Of a stretch of 64,000 nucleotides of DNA, positions 56,372 to 64,000 are shown in pieces. The stretch covers positions 62,001-126,000 of the forward strand of contig NZ_STGV01000004.1 of the NCBI RefSeq assembly GCF_004912165.1, in the 5' to 3' direction. The DNA is from Peteryoungia ipomoeae. GTDB taxonomy: Bacteria; Pseudomonadota; Alphaproteobacteria; Rhizobiales; Rhizobiaceae. Position 1 is the first letter of the stretch. Every line of letters starts with the position of its first letter. The position numbers and the translations under genes are program-made. The notes below the pieces were generated by a model. It saw only the letters and a list, made by a program, of their open reading frames with translations. It made no database searches and was not told the origin of the DNA.

Positions 56372-56962
56372 TCAAAGCGCCGCCTGCCACACTTTCACAG
56401 CCTCGATCGGCCAGATCAGCATGATGACGTTGAGCGTCAGATTGTCCCTGATGATGAAGGCCGTCAGGATCTCGAAGAGGATTGCGATCGCAACCGTGAG
56501 CCAGACCGGCGCGCGGGCGGCGAAGAAGAAACCTGCAATCATCGACACCATGTCCATGCCGGAATTCAGGATGCTGTCGCCGGTATAGCCGACGGCCATC
56601 GTTGCCGTGCGGTAGCGATCGATGACGATGGGCGAATTCTCGAGGATCTCCCAGACCGCCTCGATAAAGGCCGCAAGCGAGAGGCGCATCGACAGCGGTT
56701 TGCCCCGCAGCACCGCCCAGCCGAGTAGATAGAACAGGAACCCGTGGATGATGTGCGAGGGGGTGTACCAGTCGAACAGATGCTGGGAATTGCCTGCAGT
56801 GTTGACGCCCGGCTCGAACAGCTTGACGTAGCCGCATTCGCAGATCCAGATCCGGCCCATCATGTACTGCGCGATGACCTGCATCGCGATGATGAGAAAC
56901 GCGATCGTCAGCCAGAACCGGGTCGAGGATGGCGGTGTCTGGTCCACGGTGAGGCTCGTCAT
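56372..56962 (-). CDS. DUF2585 (UPF0314) membrane protein
   Basis: 196-residue inner-membrane protein of unknown function, with about four or five hydrophobic segments. [20 protein letters not shown] (about 39-58), [16 protein letters not shown] and [14 protein letters not shown] are the family blocks; the paired Cys/His residues could bind a metal. AAGGA precedes ATG 56962, and the start overlaps the yciB stop by 4 bp. It is the last gene of the dapF-mtaB-ftsY-yciB run. Confidence 0.88.
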   Translation of the reverse strand: MTSLTVDQTPPSSTRFWLTIAFLIIAMQVIAQYMMGRIWICECGYVKLFEPGVNTAGNSQHLFDWYTPSHIIHGFLFYLLGWAVLRGKPLSMRLSLAAFIEAVWEILENSPIVIDRYRTATMAVGYTGDSILNSGMDMVSMIAGFFFAARAPVWLTVAIAILFEILTAFIIRDNLTLNVIMLIWPIEAVKVWQAAL

Positions 56963-57600
56963 GCGTCGTCCTTCTCTTCAAGTGAATGCTTCATGATCAG
57001 CGGCATCTGGGCGAGCGTGAAGAGAATGGTGATCGGCATGGTGCCCCAGACCTTGAAGCTGACCCAGGCGTCATCGGAGAAATTGCGCCAGACCACCTCA
57101 TTGAGCACGGCGAGAAACAGGAAGAAGATACCCCAGCGCAGGGTAAGCTTTTTCCAGCCTTCCGCATCCAGCTGGAATGCGGCGTTGAAAACATAGCCGA
57201 GCAACGAGGTACCAAAGGCGAGCCCGCCCAGCAGCACCACGCCGAACAGTGTGTTGACGATGGTCGGCTTCATCTTGATGAAGGTCTCGTCCTGCAGCCA
57301 GATCGACAGGCCGCCAAACACCATGACCACCACGCCGGAGACGAAGGGCATGACCGGCAGGTGCTTGAACACCACCTTGGAAATAACCAGAGACACGACC
57401 GTGGCGGCCATGAAAAGGGCGGTTGCGATCAGAAGCGGTCCGCCGATGGCAGTCAGCTCGGGAAATGTCCTGCTCAGCCATTCGCCGCGCAGGTTGCCGA
57501 AAAAGAAGACGAGAAGGGGGCCAAGCTCCAGCGCCATCTTCAGCATCGGATGCTGCTTGTCGGCTTTGGAGGCATGGGTATCGGTGGATGTATCCGACAT
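56959..57600 (-). CDS. yciB: YciB/IspZ-family inner-membrane septation protein
   Basis: Member of the intracellular septation protein A family. 213 residues with five or six hydrophobic segments. The conserved [13 protein letters not shown] (about 24-36), [16 protein letters not shown] and [20 protein letters not shown] are present. The family affects cell-envelope integrity and division; the mechanism is unclear. AAGGA precedes ATG 57600. It is 26 bp after ftsY and overlaps the DUF2585 gene. Confidence 0.93.
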   Translation of the reverse strand: MSDTSTDTHASKADKQHPMLKMALELGPLLVFFFGNLRGEWLSRTFPELTAIGGPLLIATALFMAATVVSLVISKVVFKHLPVMPFVSGVVVMVFGGLSIWLQDETFIKMKPTIVNTLFGVVLLGGLAFGTSLLGYVFNAAFQLDAEGWKKLTLRWGIFFLFLAVLNEVVWRNFSDDAWVSFKVWGTMPITILFTLAQMPLIMKHSLEEKDDA

Positions 57601-57626
57601 GAAATGTTCCTTTGCGTAGGCGCTGC

Positions 57627-59015
57627 TTATCGCGCCAGTCCCGCCAATGCGCTGGCAAAATCCTGTGCCTCGAAAGGCTCGAGGTCGTCGATTCCTTCAC
57701 CGACGCCGATGAAATAGACGGGAAGTTTGTGCTTCGCGGCGATGGCCACGAGGATGCCGCCACGGGCCGTGCCGTCGAGCTTGGTCATGATCAGGCCGTT
57801 GACGCCTGCCACGTTGCGGAAGATCTCGACCTGCTGCAGCGCGTTCTGGCCGGTCGTCGCATCGAGCGTCTGGAGTACGGTATGCGGGGCATCGGGATCG
57901 AGCTTGCCGAGCACACGGACGATCTTTTCAAGTTCGGCCATCAGTTCGGTTTTGTTCTGCAGACGACCGGCGGTATCGATGATCAGAACGTCGGCTTTTT
58001 CGACCTTGGCCCGCTCAAAGGCCTCATAGGCAAGGCCCGCTGCATCGGCGCCCAGCTTTGTGCCGACAAAGGTCGAGCCGGTGCGATCGGCCCAGATCTT
58101 GAGCTGTTCGATGGCGGCTGCGCGGAAGGTGTCGCCTGCCGCCAGCATTACCTTCAGGCCCGAGCCGGAGAGCTTGGCCGCGAGCTTGCCGATCGTCGTC
58201 GTCTTGCCGGTGCCGTTGACGCCGACCACGAGGATGACATGCGGCTTGTGGTTCAAATCCAACGCCAGCGGCTTTGCCACCGGCGTCAGGACCTTGACGA
58301 TTTCGGCGGCCATGATCTTCGTTACGTCCTCGCCCGTCACGTCCTTGCCGTAGCGTTCGGAGGCCAGCGTGTCGGTCACGCGCAGCGCCGTCTCGACACC
58401 GAGATCCGCCTGGATCAGCAGATCCTCCAGCTCTTCCAGCGTCTCGTCATCGAGCTTGCGCTTGGTGAAAAGTGCGGAAATCTGCCCGGTCAGCTGCGAG
58501 GAGGTGCGGAACAGGCCGGCCTTCAGGCGCTGGAACCAGCTCAGCTTTTCTGCAGGCTCAGGCGCTTCGGGTTCGATCGTGCTCAGCGCGTAGGCGGCAA
58601 AGCCTTTCGGCAGGTTCGGTGCGTCCTGATGATCAGCACTAGCCTCGCGGGTCACATCCGACGGTGCCAGTTCGGCATCGACATCTTCGGCTTCGGCCTC
58701 GGCCTGCTTGGCTTCATCAAGGGTCGGCAGCGCCTCCAGGTCTTCGGCGGCAGCTTCCTCTTCCGCGCGCAGGAGCTCCAGCGGTACCATGGCGATGTCA
58801 TCAGCCGGTCCGCCCGCAGTGTCCATCTCCGCTTCCGAGACGGGATCGTCTGCAAGCGGCAGATCTTCGACCCGGTCTGTCGGCTCGGTCTCGGCCGCAA
58901 TCGCTGCCTTCTCCGCATCCGTCAGCGCCGTCTCGTCCGTTTGAGGCGTAGCGTCTGCCGGCTTCTCCTTGCCGAAGGTGAAGACTTTCTTGATGAAGCC
59001 GAGGGCCATGGTCAT
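57627..59015 (-). CDS. ftsY: Signal recognition particle receptor FtsY
   Basis: GTPase that docks SRP-ribosome complexes at the membrane. 462 residues. A short basic start ([12 protein letters not shown]) leads into a long acidic, Glu/Ala-rich linker (about 15-150), then the N domain and the G domain. The P-loop [15 protein letters not shown] is near 265-280, with DTFRAAA, DTAGR and [11 protein letters not shown] second ATG (59009) is two codons in. mtaB lies 11 bp upstream on the same strand. Confidence 0.97.
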   Translation of the reverse strand: MTMALGFIKKVFTFGKEKPADATPQTDETALTDAEKAAIAAETEPTDRVEDLPLADDPVSEAEMDTAGGPADDIAMVPLELLRAEEEAAAEDLEALPTLDEAKQAEAEAEDVDAELAPSDVTREASADHQDAPNLPKGFAAYALSTIEPEAPEPAEKLSWFQRLKAGLFRTSSQLTGQISALFTKRKLDDETLEELEDLLIQADLGVETALRVTDTLASERYGKDVTGEDVTKIMAAEIVKVLTPVAKPLALDLNHKPHVILVVGVNGTGKTTTIGKLAAKLSGSGLKVMLAAGDTFRAAAIEQLKIWADRTGSTFVGTKLGADAAGLAYEAFERAKVEKADVLIIDTAGRLQNKTELMAELEKIVRVLGKLDPDAPHTVLQTLDATTGQNALQQVEIFRNVAGVNGLIMTKLDGTARGGILVAIAAKHKLPVYFIGVGEGIDDLEPFEAQDFASALAGLAR

Positions 59016-59026
59016 GTGTCCGTGTG

Positions 59027-60319
59027 TCAGGCAGCCGCGTCAGCCGCTGCCGATGCAATCGTCAGATGGCGGCCGGTATGGCCACCGATCGAAACCTCGA
59101 GGAGGCTGCCGGGTTTCATGCCGGGTGCTGCAACGAGGGTGAAGTCTTCCGTATGCGCCATTTCGTTGCGCTCGACCAGCAGCTTCTGGCGGGAGCCGAC
59201 ATGCGCGGCGAGATGCTTAGCCTGCAATCTGTCCGCCACGGCGCGAAGTGCCGCCGCCCGTGCCTTGACGAGCGCCCGGTCGAGCTGCGGCATTCGTGCC
59301 GCCGGCGTGCCGGGGCGGGGGCTGTAGGGAAAAACATGCAGATGGGCGATGCCGATCTCCTCGGCAAGCAGAGTGGAGTTTGCCGCCATCGCCTCGGTCT
59401 CCGTCGGGAAGCCGGCGATCATGTCGGCACCAAAGGCAAAACCGGGACGCAGCCGGCGGACCTGCTCGGCAAAGGCAATGGCATCGGCGCGCGAATGCCG
59501 GCGCTTCATGCGCTTCAGGATCATGTCGTCGCCGTGCTGCAGTGAAAGATGCAGATGCGGCATGAAACGCGGCTCGCCGGCAATCAGGTCGAAGAGATGG
59601 CTGTCTGCCTCGATGCTGTCGATCGAGGAGAGACGCAGGCGCAGGATCTCTGGCACCTGCTTTAGCAGCGTCTTGGCGAGCAGGCCGAGGGTCGGGTTGC
59701 CTGGCAGATCCGTGCCGTAGCTCGTCGCGTCAACACCTGTTAGCACCACCTCACGATAGCCGTTCTCGACCAGCTTGCGTGCCTGCTCCACGACCGCGCC
59801 CATCGGCACGGAGCGCGAATTGCCGCGCCCATAGGGAATGATGCAGAAGGTGCAGCGGTGGTCGCAGCCGTTCTGCACTTGCAGGAAGCCGCGCACATGG
59901 CCATCGATATGCGCCACCATCTGCGGAGCCGTCTCGGTCACGCTCATGATGTCGTTGACAGCCACCTTCTCTTCCGCCGAGACGCCGAAATCCGGCAGGC
60001 GGCGATAGTGCTCGGCCTTCAGCTTTTCCTCGTTGCCAAGGACAGCATCGACCTCGGCCATGGCGGCGAAGGTGTCAGCCTCCGTCTGGGCAGCACAACC
60101 GGTGACGATGATGCGAGCTTCCGGGTTTTCCCGGCGTGCCCGGCGGATCGCCTGGCGGGCCTGGCGCACGGCTTCAGAGGTGACCGCACAGGTGTTGACG
60201 AGGATCGCGTTGTCGAGACCGGCCTTGGCGGCCTCGGCTTTCATGACCTCGGATTCATAGGTGTTCAGACGACAGCCGAAGGTGATGACCTCGACGGCGC
60301 CTTTTTGTTCAGACGTCAC
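59027..60319 (-). CDS. mtaB: tRNA N6-threonylcarbamoyladenosine(37)-C2 methylthiotransferase MtaB
   Basis: Radical-SAM enzyme converting t6A37 to ms2t6A37 in tRNA. 430 residues. The N-terminal UPF0004 domain has three cluster cysteines ([23 protein letters not shown]). The radical-SAM CxxxCxxC is GCDHRCTFC near 150-158, and a C-terminal TRAM-like domain follows. The FGCRLN wording separates MtaB from MiaB and RimO. The GTG start (60319) overlaps the dapF stop in GTGA. Confidence 0.93.
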   Translation of the reverse strand: MTSEQKGAVEVITFGCRLNTYESEVMKAEAAKAGLDNAILVNTCAVTSEAVRQARQAIRRARRENPEARIIVTGCAAQTEADTFAAMAEVDAVLGNEEKLKAEHYRRLPDFGVSAEEKVAVNDIMSVTETAPQMVAHIDGHVRGFLQVQNGCDHRCTFCIIPYGRGNSRSVPMGAVVEQARKLVENGYREVVLTGVDATSYGTDLPGNPTLGLLAKTLLKQVPEILRLRLSSIDSIEADSHLFDLIAGEPRFMPHLHLSLQHGDDMILKRMKRRHSRADAIAFAEQVRRLRPGFAFGADMIAGFPTETEAMAANSTLLAEEIGIAHLHVFPYSPRPGTPAARMPQLDRALVKARAAALRAVADRLQAKHLAAHVGSRQKLLVERNEMAHTEDFTLVAAPGMKPGSLLEVSIGGHTGRHLTIASAAADAAA

Positions 60320-61224
60320 GGGGGCGCGGCCTCTGCTTCGCCGCCCTCGTCGCGCTGCCAGGTGCCGGTCGCCGGATCAAGCGTTCCGGACCATTCCCAT
60401 TCGGCTGGGCCGGACATCACGACCTTGTCGTCCGCGCGCCAGTCGATGGTCAGCGTGCCGCGATTGGGGCTGGAGGCGACCGTGATCGTCACCTTGCGCT
60501 CCGTGCGACCGGTACGGGCAGCGGATACGCCAGCGGCGCAGGCGGCCGATCCGCAGGCAAGCGTCAGGCCGGCGCCGCGTTCCCAGGTGCGGGTGATCAT
60601 CGTTGTCTTCGAGGTGACCTGGGCGAGCGTGATATTGGCCTTTTCCGGGAAGATCGGGTGGTTTTCAAGCAAAGGACCAAAGCGCTCAAGATCAAAACTC
60701 ATCGGATCGCGATCGACCCAGAAGACGGCATGCGGATTGCCCATCGACATGGTGGAGGGCGAATGCAGGATCGGCGCATCGATCGGGCCGATCTGCAGCT
60801 CGATACGGCTCGTATCGTGGAATTCTTCCGCAAGCGGGATCTTGTCCCAGGCGAAGACGGGCTTGCCCATGTCGACGGAGATCGTGCCATCAGGATGCTC
60901 GACGGCGTTCAGAATGCCGGCGATAGTCTGGAAGGTGAAGCTTTTGCGGCCTGTTTCGTTGGCAAGCGCTTGCACCACGCAGCGCGTGCCATTGCCGCAG
61001 GCCTGGGCCTTCGAGCCATCGCAGTTCAGGATGTCGATATAGGCATCCGTGCCATCGACCTTCGGATCGTGGATCGCCATGATCTGGTCGAAAGCGGTTG
61101 CCGGGTCGGCGGCAAGGGCGATAGCCGCAGCCGGTGCCACCCGGTCGGTGCGACCGCGCATGTCGACGACCAGGATCTTGTTTCCAAGCCCGTTCATCCT
61201 GGCGAATTCGACCCGATCCGGCAT
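60316..61224 (-). CDS. dapF: Diaminopimelate epimerase
   Basis: Interconverts LL- and meso-diaminopimelate for lysine and peptidoglycan. 302 residues. The two catalytic cysteines are C76 (ACGNGTRC) and one near 224 (LACGSAACA). MNGLGNKI at 10-17 and MGNPHAVFW are family blocks. I prefer ATG 61224 because AGGGAG lies 6 bases before it; in-frame GTG 61230 overlaps that site. It is the first gene of a run ending with the DUF2585 gene. The nearby asd at 35 kb belongs to the same pathway. Confidence 0.94.
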   Translation of the reverse strand: MPDRVEFARMNGLGNKILVVDMRGRTDRVAPAAAIALAADPATAFDQIMAIHDPKVDGTDAYIDILNCDGSKAQACGNGTRCVVQALANETGRKSFTFQTIAGILNAVEHPDGTISVDMGKPVFAWDKIPLAEEFHDTSRIELQIGPIDAPILHSPSTMSMGNPHAVFWVDRDPMSFDLERFGPLLENHPIFPEKANITLAQVTSKTTMITRTWERGAGLTLACGSAACAAGVSAARTGRTERKVTITVASSPNRGTLTIDWRADDKVVMSGPAEWEWSGTLDPATGTWQRDEGGEAEAAPP

Positions 61225-61311
61225 TGTCACTCCCTATAGCTACAGTTTCAGCCTATATGGCGGAAACCCAGCCGAATTACCAGTAGAGCAGCCAAAACCG
61301 TGCTGCCTTGG

Positions 61312-61917
61312 TCAACGCCATTGTCGGGTTGCACCCAGCCATTCCCGGGTTCGCGCCTCGGGATCGGCATGCAAGGTAATGTCCGTCACGACGGCTGCAC
61401 TGTCTGCCCCTGCTGCGAAGACGCCAGGTAGACGGTCAGGGCGAAGCCCGCCGATCGCGACCAGGGGCAGGGGAGCGATTCTTTCCTTCCAGGCCGTCAG
61501 CCGTTTGAGGCCTTGCGGCGCCCAAGGCATCTTTTTCAGGATCGTCGGATAGATCGGACCGAGTGCCACATAGTCGGGCTCGGCGGCCAGTGCCGTTTCA
61601 AGCTCGGCGTCGTCATGGCTGGAAAGGCCGAGCCTTATGCCTGCGTGCCGGATCGCGGCGAGATCCGCCGTTGCCAGATCCTCCTGGCCGAGATGGACGA
61701 AGTGGCAAGCCTCGTCGATGGCGATCTGCCAGTGGTCGTTGATAACAAGCTGGCAGCCGTGGTCGACGCAGCATTGCCGGGCGCGGCGGATGTGCTGGCG
61801 AAGCACGCTTTCCTCGGTGTCTTTCATCCGCAGCTGCACCAGTTTGACGCCCAGCGGCACAAGCCGCTCGATCCAGTCGGCGCTGTCGACGATCAGATAG
61901 AAGGGGTCGAGTTTCAT
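61312..61917 (-). CDS. thiE: Thiamine phosphate synthase
   Basis: Joins the HMP-pyrophosphate and thiazole-phosphate halves of thiamine. 201 residues, TIM barrel. LVQLRMKD (26-33), [18 protein letters not shown] and the phosphate-binding AIGGL are present. The pyrophosphate loop reads [14 protein letters not shown], where ThiE usually has PTxTK, so the second threonine is replaced by leucine. It overlaps thiG by 4 bp (ATGA) and ends the thi operon. Confidence 0.88.
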   Translation of the reverse strand: MKLDPFYLIVDSADWIERLVPLGVKLVQLRMKDTEESVLRQHIRRARQCCVDHGCQLVINDHWQIAIDEACHFVHLGQEDLATADLAAIRHAGIRLGLSSHDDAELETALAAEPDYVALGPIYPTILKKMPWAPQGLKRLTAWKERIAPLPLVAIGGLRPDRLPGVFAAGADSAAVVTDITLHADPEARTREWLGATRQWR

Positions 61918-62690
61918 GCGAAGATCCCTTTCCCGATCACGGGGGTGGACGGCACGGCCATATCACGCGGTTCCAGCATGCCGGCTTGATGGGCGATGTG
62001 TCCTGCCTCGATGGCCTTGGCAAAGGCCTCAGCCATCGCGGCTGGATCACCAGCACTGGCGACTGCGGTGTTGAGCAGCACTGCGTCATAGCCGAGTTCC
62101 ATCACTGATGTTGCGTGGGAGGGGCGGCCAATGCCGGCATCGACGATCAGGGGTATGTCCGGAAATTCTACCCGCATGGATTTGAGCGCGGCCACGTTCT
62201 GCGGCCCCATGGCGCTCCCGATCGGCGCGCACCAGGGCATCAGCACCCGGCATCCGGCGGCGAGCAGCTTCTCCCCGACCACCAGATCGTCTGTCATGTA
62301 GGGGAAAACCTCGAAGCCCTCGCTAACCAGGATCTTCGCCGCTTCCACCAGCTCGAAAACATCCGGCTGCAGCGTGTCGTGATGGCCGATCACCTCAAGC
62401 TTGATCCAGCTGGTGCCAAAGACCTCGCGCGCCATCTTTGCCGTTAGCACCGCTTCTTTGGCGCTGTGGCAGCCGGCGGTGTTCGGCAGAACATGAACGC
62501 CAAGATCGCGGATCAGCTGGAAGAAAGCCCCGCCCGCATTGCCGCCTGCGGTCTCACGGCGGAGCGACACCGTGACGATCTCGGTCTTCGACCGCCGCAC
62601 AGCCTCCGCAAGCTTCGCTGGCGAGGGGTAACGCGCCGTGCCGAGCAATAGGCGCGAGGAGACGGTCTTGCCGTAGAGTTTGAGGGTCAT
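61914..62690 (-). CDS. thiG: Thiazole synthase ThiG
   Basis: Forms the thiazole phosphate ring from deoxyxylulose-5-phosphate, dehydroglycine and ThiS-thiocarboxylate. 258 residues, TIM barrel. Schiff-base lysine K97 is in SWIKLEVIG, with [15 protein letters not shown] upstream and [11 protein letters not shown] downstream. GGGAGG precedes ATG 62690. It is 1 bp from thiS and overlaps thiE. Confidence 0.95.
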   Translation of the reverse strand: MTLKLYGKTVSSRLLLGTARYPSPAKLAEAVRRSKTEIVTVSLRRETAGGNAGGAFFQLIRDLGVHVLPNTAGCHSAKEAVLTAKMAREVFGTSWIKLEVIGHHDTLQPDVFELVEAAKILVSEGFEVFPYMTDDLVVGEKLLAAGCRVLMPWCAPIGSAMGPQNVAALKSMRVEFPDIPLIVDAGIGRPSHATSVMELGYDAVLLNTAVASAGDPAAMAEAFAKAIEAGHIAHQAGMLEPRDMAVPSTPVIGKGIFA

Positions 62691-62691
62691 C

Positions 62692-62889
62692 TCAGCCTCC
62701 CTGCATGGGCGAAAGAATTTCAATCCGGTCGCCCTCCTTCAAGGGCTGAGCGGCACGCTCCTCGCGGTGAACAAGGTCACCGTTGACGGCTGTTGCCAGC
62801 CAGTCGCCCTCGTAGTCCAGCTTTTCGAGCAGATCGGCAAGGTTGCCTGCATCAAGCTCCAGGGCTTCTCCATTGACGGTGAGCTTCAT
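62692..62889 (-). CDS. thiS: Sulfur carrier protein ThiS
   Basis: Ubiquitin-like sulfur carrier for thiazole synthesis. 65 residues with the required C-terminal GG after ILSPMQ, which is adenylated and thiocarboxylated. I use ATG 62889 ([10 protein letters not shown]); upstream codons lie within thiO. It overlaps thiO by 4 bp and is 1 bp from thiG. No thiF adenylyltransferase is in the cluster. Confidence 0.95.
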   Translation of the reverse strand: MKLTVNGEALELDAGNLADLLEKLDYEGDWLATAVNGDLVHREERAAQPLKEGDRIEILSPMQGG

Positions 62890-63869
62890 GCGGTCCTCCT
62901 TTTTTCGGATGCGTAGATACACTTCAGCCTTTCAGCCGCTTCACGCGCCAGCGCTGGAGCGAGCAGAAAGCCGTGGCGATGCATACCCGCGAGTGCGAAC
63001 CCCTCGGCCGTCTCGACGATGCTTGGCACGTTGTCTGCGAAGGCCGGGCGGATACCGGTGCCGGTGTCCACGATGCGCGCCTCGGCAAAGGCCGGGTGCA
63101 GGGCATAAGCGGTGTTGAGCAGCTCCATCATCGAGCGCGCGGTGATCGGCCCGTTATCGTCCGTTTCAATCATGGTCGCGCCCAGCATAAAAAGCCCGTT
63201 GCCGCGCGGCACGATGTAGAGGGGGTGGCGGGGATGCAGGAGGCGGACAGGGCGCGAGAGGCAAAGGTCAGCCGTCTGCAAATAAAGCATCTCACCGCGC
63301 ACGCCGCGCAGCCCTTCGATCTCGCCGATCGCCTGTGGCCCTCGGCAATCAACAACCTGCACATTGTCTCCCGCATCACCGGCCTCCTCTCCGAAGCGGA
63401 AGGAGACGCCGAGTTGCCGCGCCGCCTCGTAAAGATCGCGCAGCGCCTTGCGGGGATCGAGATGGGCCTCCTCTGGGAAAAAGAGGCCGGTGCCGAAACG
63501 CCCTCTGAGATCCGGCTCCAGCTCTGCAATCTCCTCTTCACCCACCCAGCGATGGCCGGAGGTTCGACTCGAAAAGCGCTTGAGGTCGGCCATGTCGCGG
63601 GGATTGGCCAGCACAAGCGTGCCCCGACGCTGGACGAGACCAGGCACGGCCTCGTCCCACCAGTCGGCAGCGGGAAGGCCTAGCGTCAACACGATCTCTT
63701 CCGCCGCCTCCCGCTCGCAATAGGGGGCAAGCATTCCGCCGGCCCAATGGGAAGCGCCAAGGCCGATATCGGCCCGACGCTCCACGACCTCGACAGGGAT
63801 ACCTCTGCGCGCCAGTTCCAGCGCCGTGGCAAGTCCCGCGACGCCGGCGCCTTTCACAAGAACGGTCAT
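62886..63869 (-). CDS. thiO: Glycine oxidase ThiO
   Basis: FAD enzyme that oxidises glycine to the dehydroglycine needed by ThiG. 327 residues. The FAD loop is [18 protein letters not shown] (about 6-23), with [15 protein letters not shown] and the C-terminal [25 protein letters not shown] blocks. GGAG in the end of thiC precedes ATG 63869. Both junctions are 4-bp ATGA overlaps. Confidence 0.94.
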   Translation of the reverse strand: MTVLVKGAGVAGLATALELARRGIPVEVVERRADIGLGASHWAGGMLAPYCEREAAEEIVLTLGLPAADWWDEAVPGLVQRRGTLVLANPRDMADLKRFSSRTSGHRWVGEEEIAELEPDLRGRFGTGLFFPEEAHLDPRKALRDLYEAARQLGVSFRFGEEAGDAGDNVQVVDCRGPQAIGEIEGLRGVRGEMLYLQTADLCLSRPVRLLHPRHPLYIVPRGNGLFMLGATMIETDDNGPITARSMMELLNTAYALHPAFAEARIVDTGTGIRPAFADNVPSIVETAEGFALAGMHRHGFLLAPALAREAAERLKCIYASEKRRTA

Positions 63870-64000
63870 GACCGCTCTCCCGCCTCAAGCGCTGTGATCT
63901 CGTCCGCCGTCATGTAGAGATCGCCTCCGGCGCGGTATTTCTCCGCCATGGCAGTCAGGCCCTCCTTCTGGGCCTCGGCGCGGATATCATGCGAGATGCG
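63866..64000 (-). CDS. thiC: Phosphomethylpyrimidine synthase ThiC (C-terminal part only)
   Basis: The last 44 codons, read from the DNA on the - strand, give [33 protein letters not shown] and a short tail before TGA. That is the ThiC C-terminus after the iron-sulfur domain. ThiC is the radical-SAM enzyme that makes HMP phosphate. The gene runs off the right edge, so its length and any upstream TPP riboswitch cannot be seen. It overlaps thiO by 4 bp. Confidence 0.9.
   Translation of the reverse strand, partial: RISHDIRAEAQKEGLTAMAEKYRAGGDLYMTADEITALEAGERS

Overview
The window looks like chromosomal core DNA from an alphaproteobacterium of the Rhizobiaceae (Agrobacterium/Rhizobium group). 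This rests on the gene order rho-mnmE-mnmG-rsmG-parA-parB followed by holA-lptE-leuS, the ChvE-GguABC sugar system with its GbpR-type regulator, a 1.6-kb-residue NAD-glutamate dehydrogenase, alphaproteobacteria-restricted families (DUF1013/TrcR, DUF2794, DUF2585, DUF1674) and a thiCOSGE operon. I see no insertion sequence, prophage, CRISPR array, tRNA or rRNA gene. The species cannot be fixed from sequence alone.

Layout. 1-7 kb is an origin-proximal block on the + strand: rho, the tRNA-wobble enzymes mnmE and mnmG, the 16S methylase rsmG, and the partition genes parA and parB. One near-perfect parS palindrome lies inside rsmG and a degenerate one spans the mnmE stop. 7-11 kb on the - strand carries leuS-lptE-holA. 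11-25 kb holds yggS, two acyl-CoA synthetases (PrpE-like and AcsA) on either side of a TrcR-type regulator, a secreted nuclease, an SDHAF4-like protein, htpX-rsmB, a heparinase-family protein, purH and an MFS transporter. 25-37 kb has the giant NAD-glutamate dehydrogenase divergent from a pyridoxal kinase, a beta-carbonic anhydrase, a diheme peroxidase, a lytic transglycosylase, asd, a PAT-type acetyltransferase and a DUF2794 gene.

37-49 kb is the most coherent accessory unit. A LysR regulator is divergent from chvE-gguA-gguB-gguC, followed by a sugar-acid dehydratase (IlvD/EDD family), a Gfo/Idh sugar dehydrogenase, an aldehyde dehydrogenase, dgoK and dgoA. Together they look like uptake plus oxidative, non-phosphorylative breakdown of L-arabinose and D-galactose. 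The C5 branch would end at 2-oxoglutarate and the C6 branch at pyruvate plus glyceraldehyde-3-phosphate. GguC is a candidate for a missing step.

49-64 kb holds a DUF1223 thioredoxin-like protein, aconitase, cytochrome c maturation genes ccmABCDG (with a 59-residue ccmD), a tightly overlapping - strand run dapF-mtaB-ftsY-yciB-DUF2585, and the thiamine operon thiC(partial)-thiO-thiS-thiG-thiE. thiC runs off the right edge.

No wholly new defence or mobile system is evident. The best leads are the parS pair, the hybrid sugar pathway with GguC, and several strong palindromes in divergent or leader regions: gdhB/pdxY, acsA/trcR, gbpR/chvE and the diheme peroxidase.
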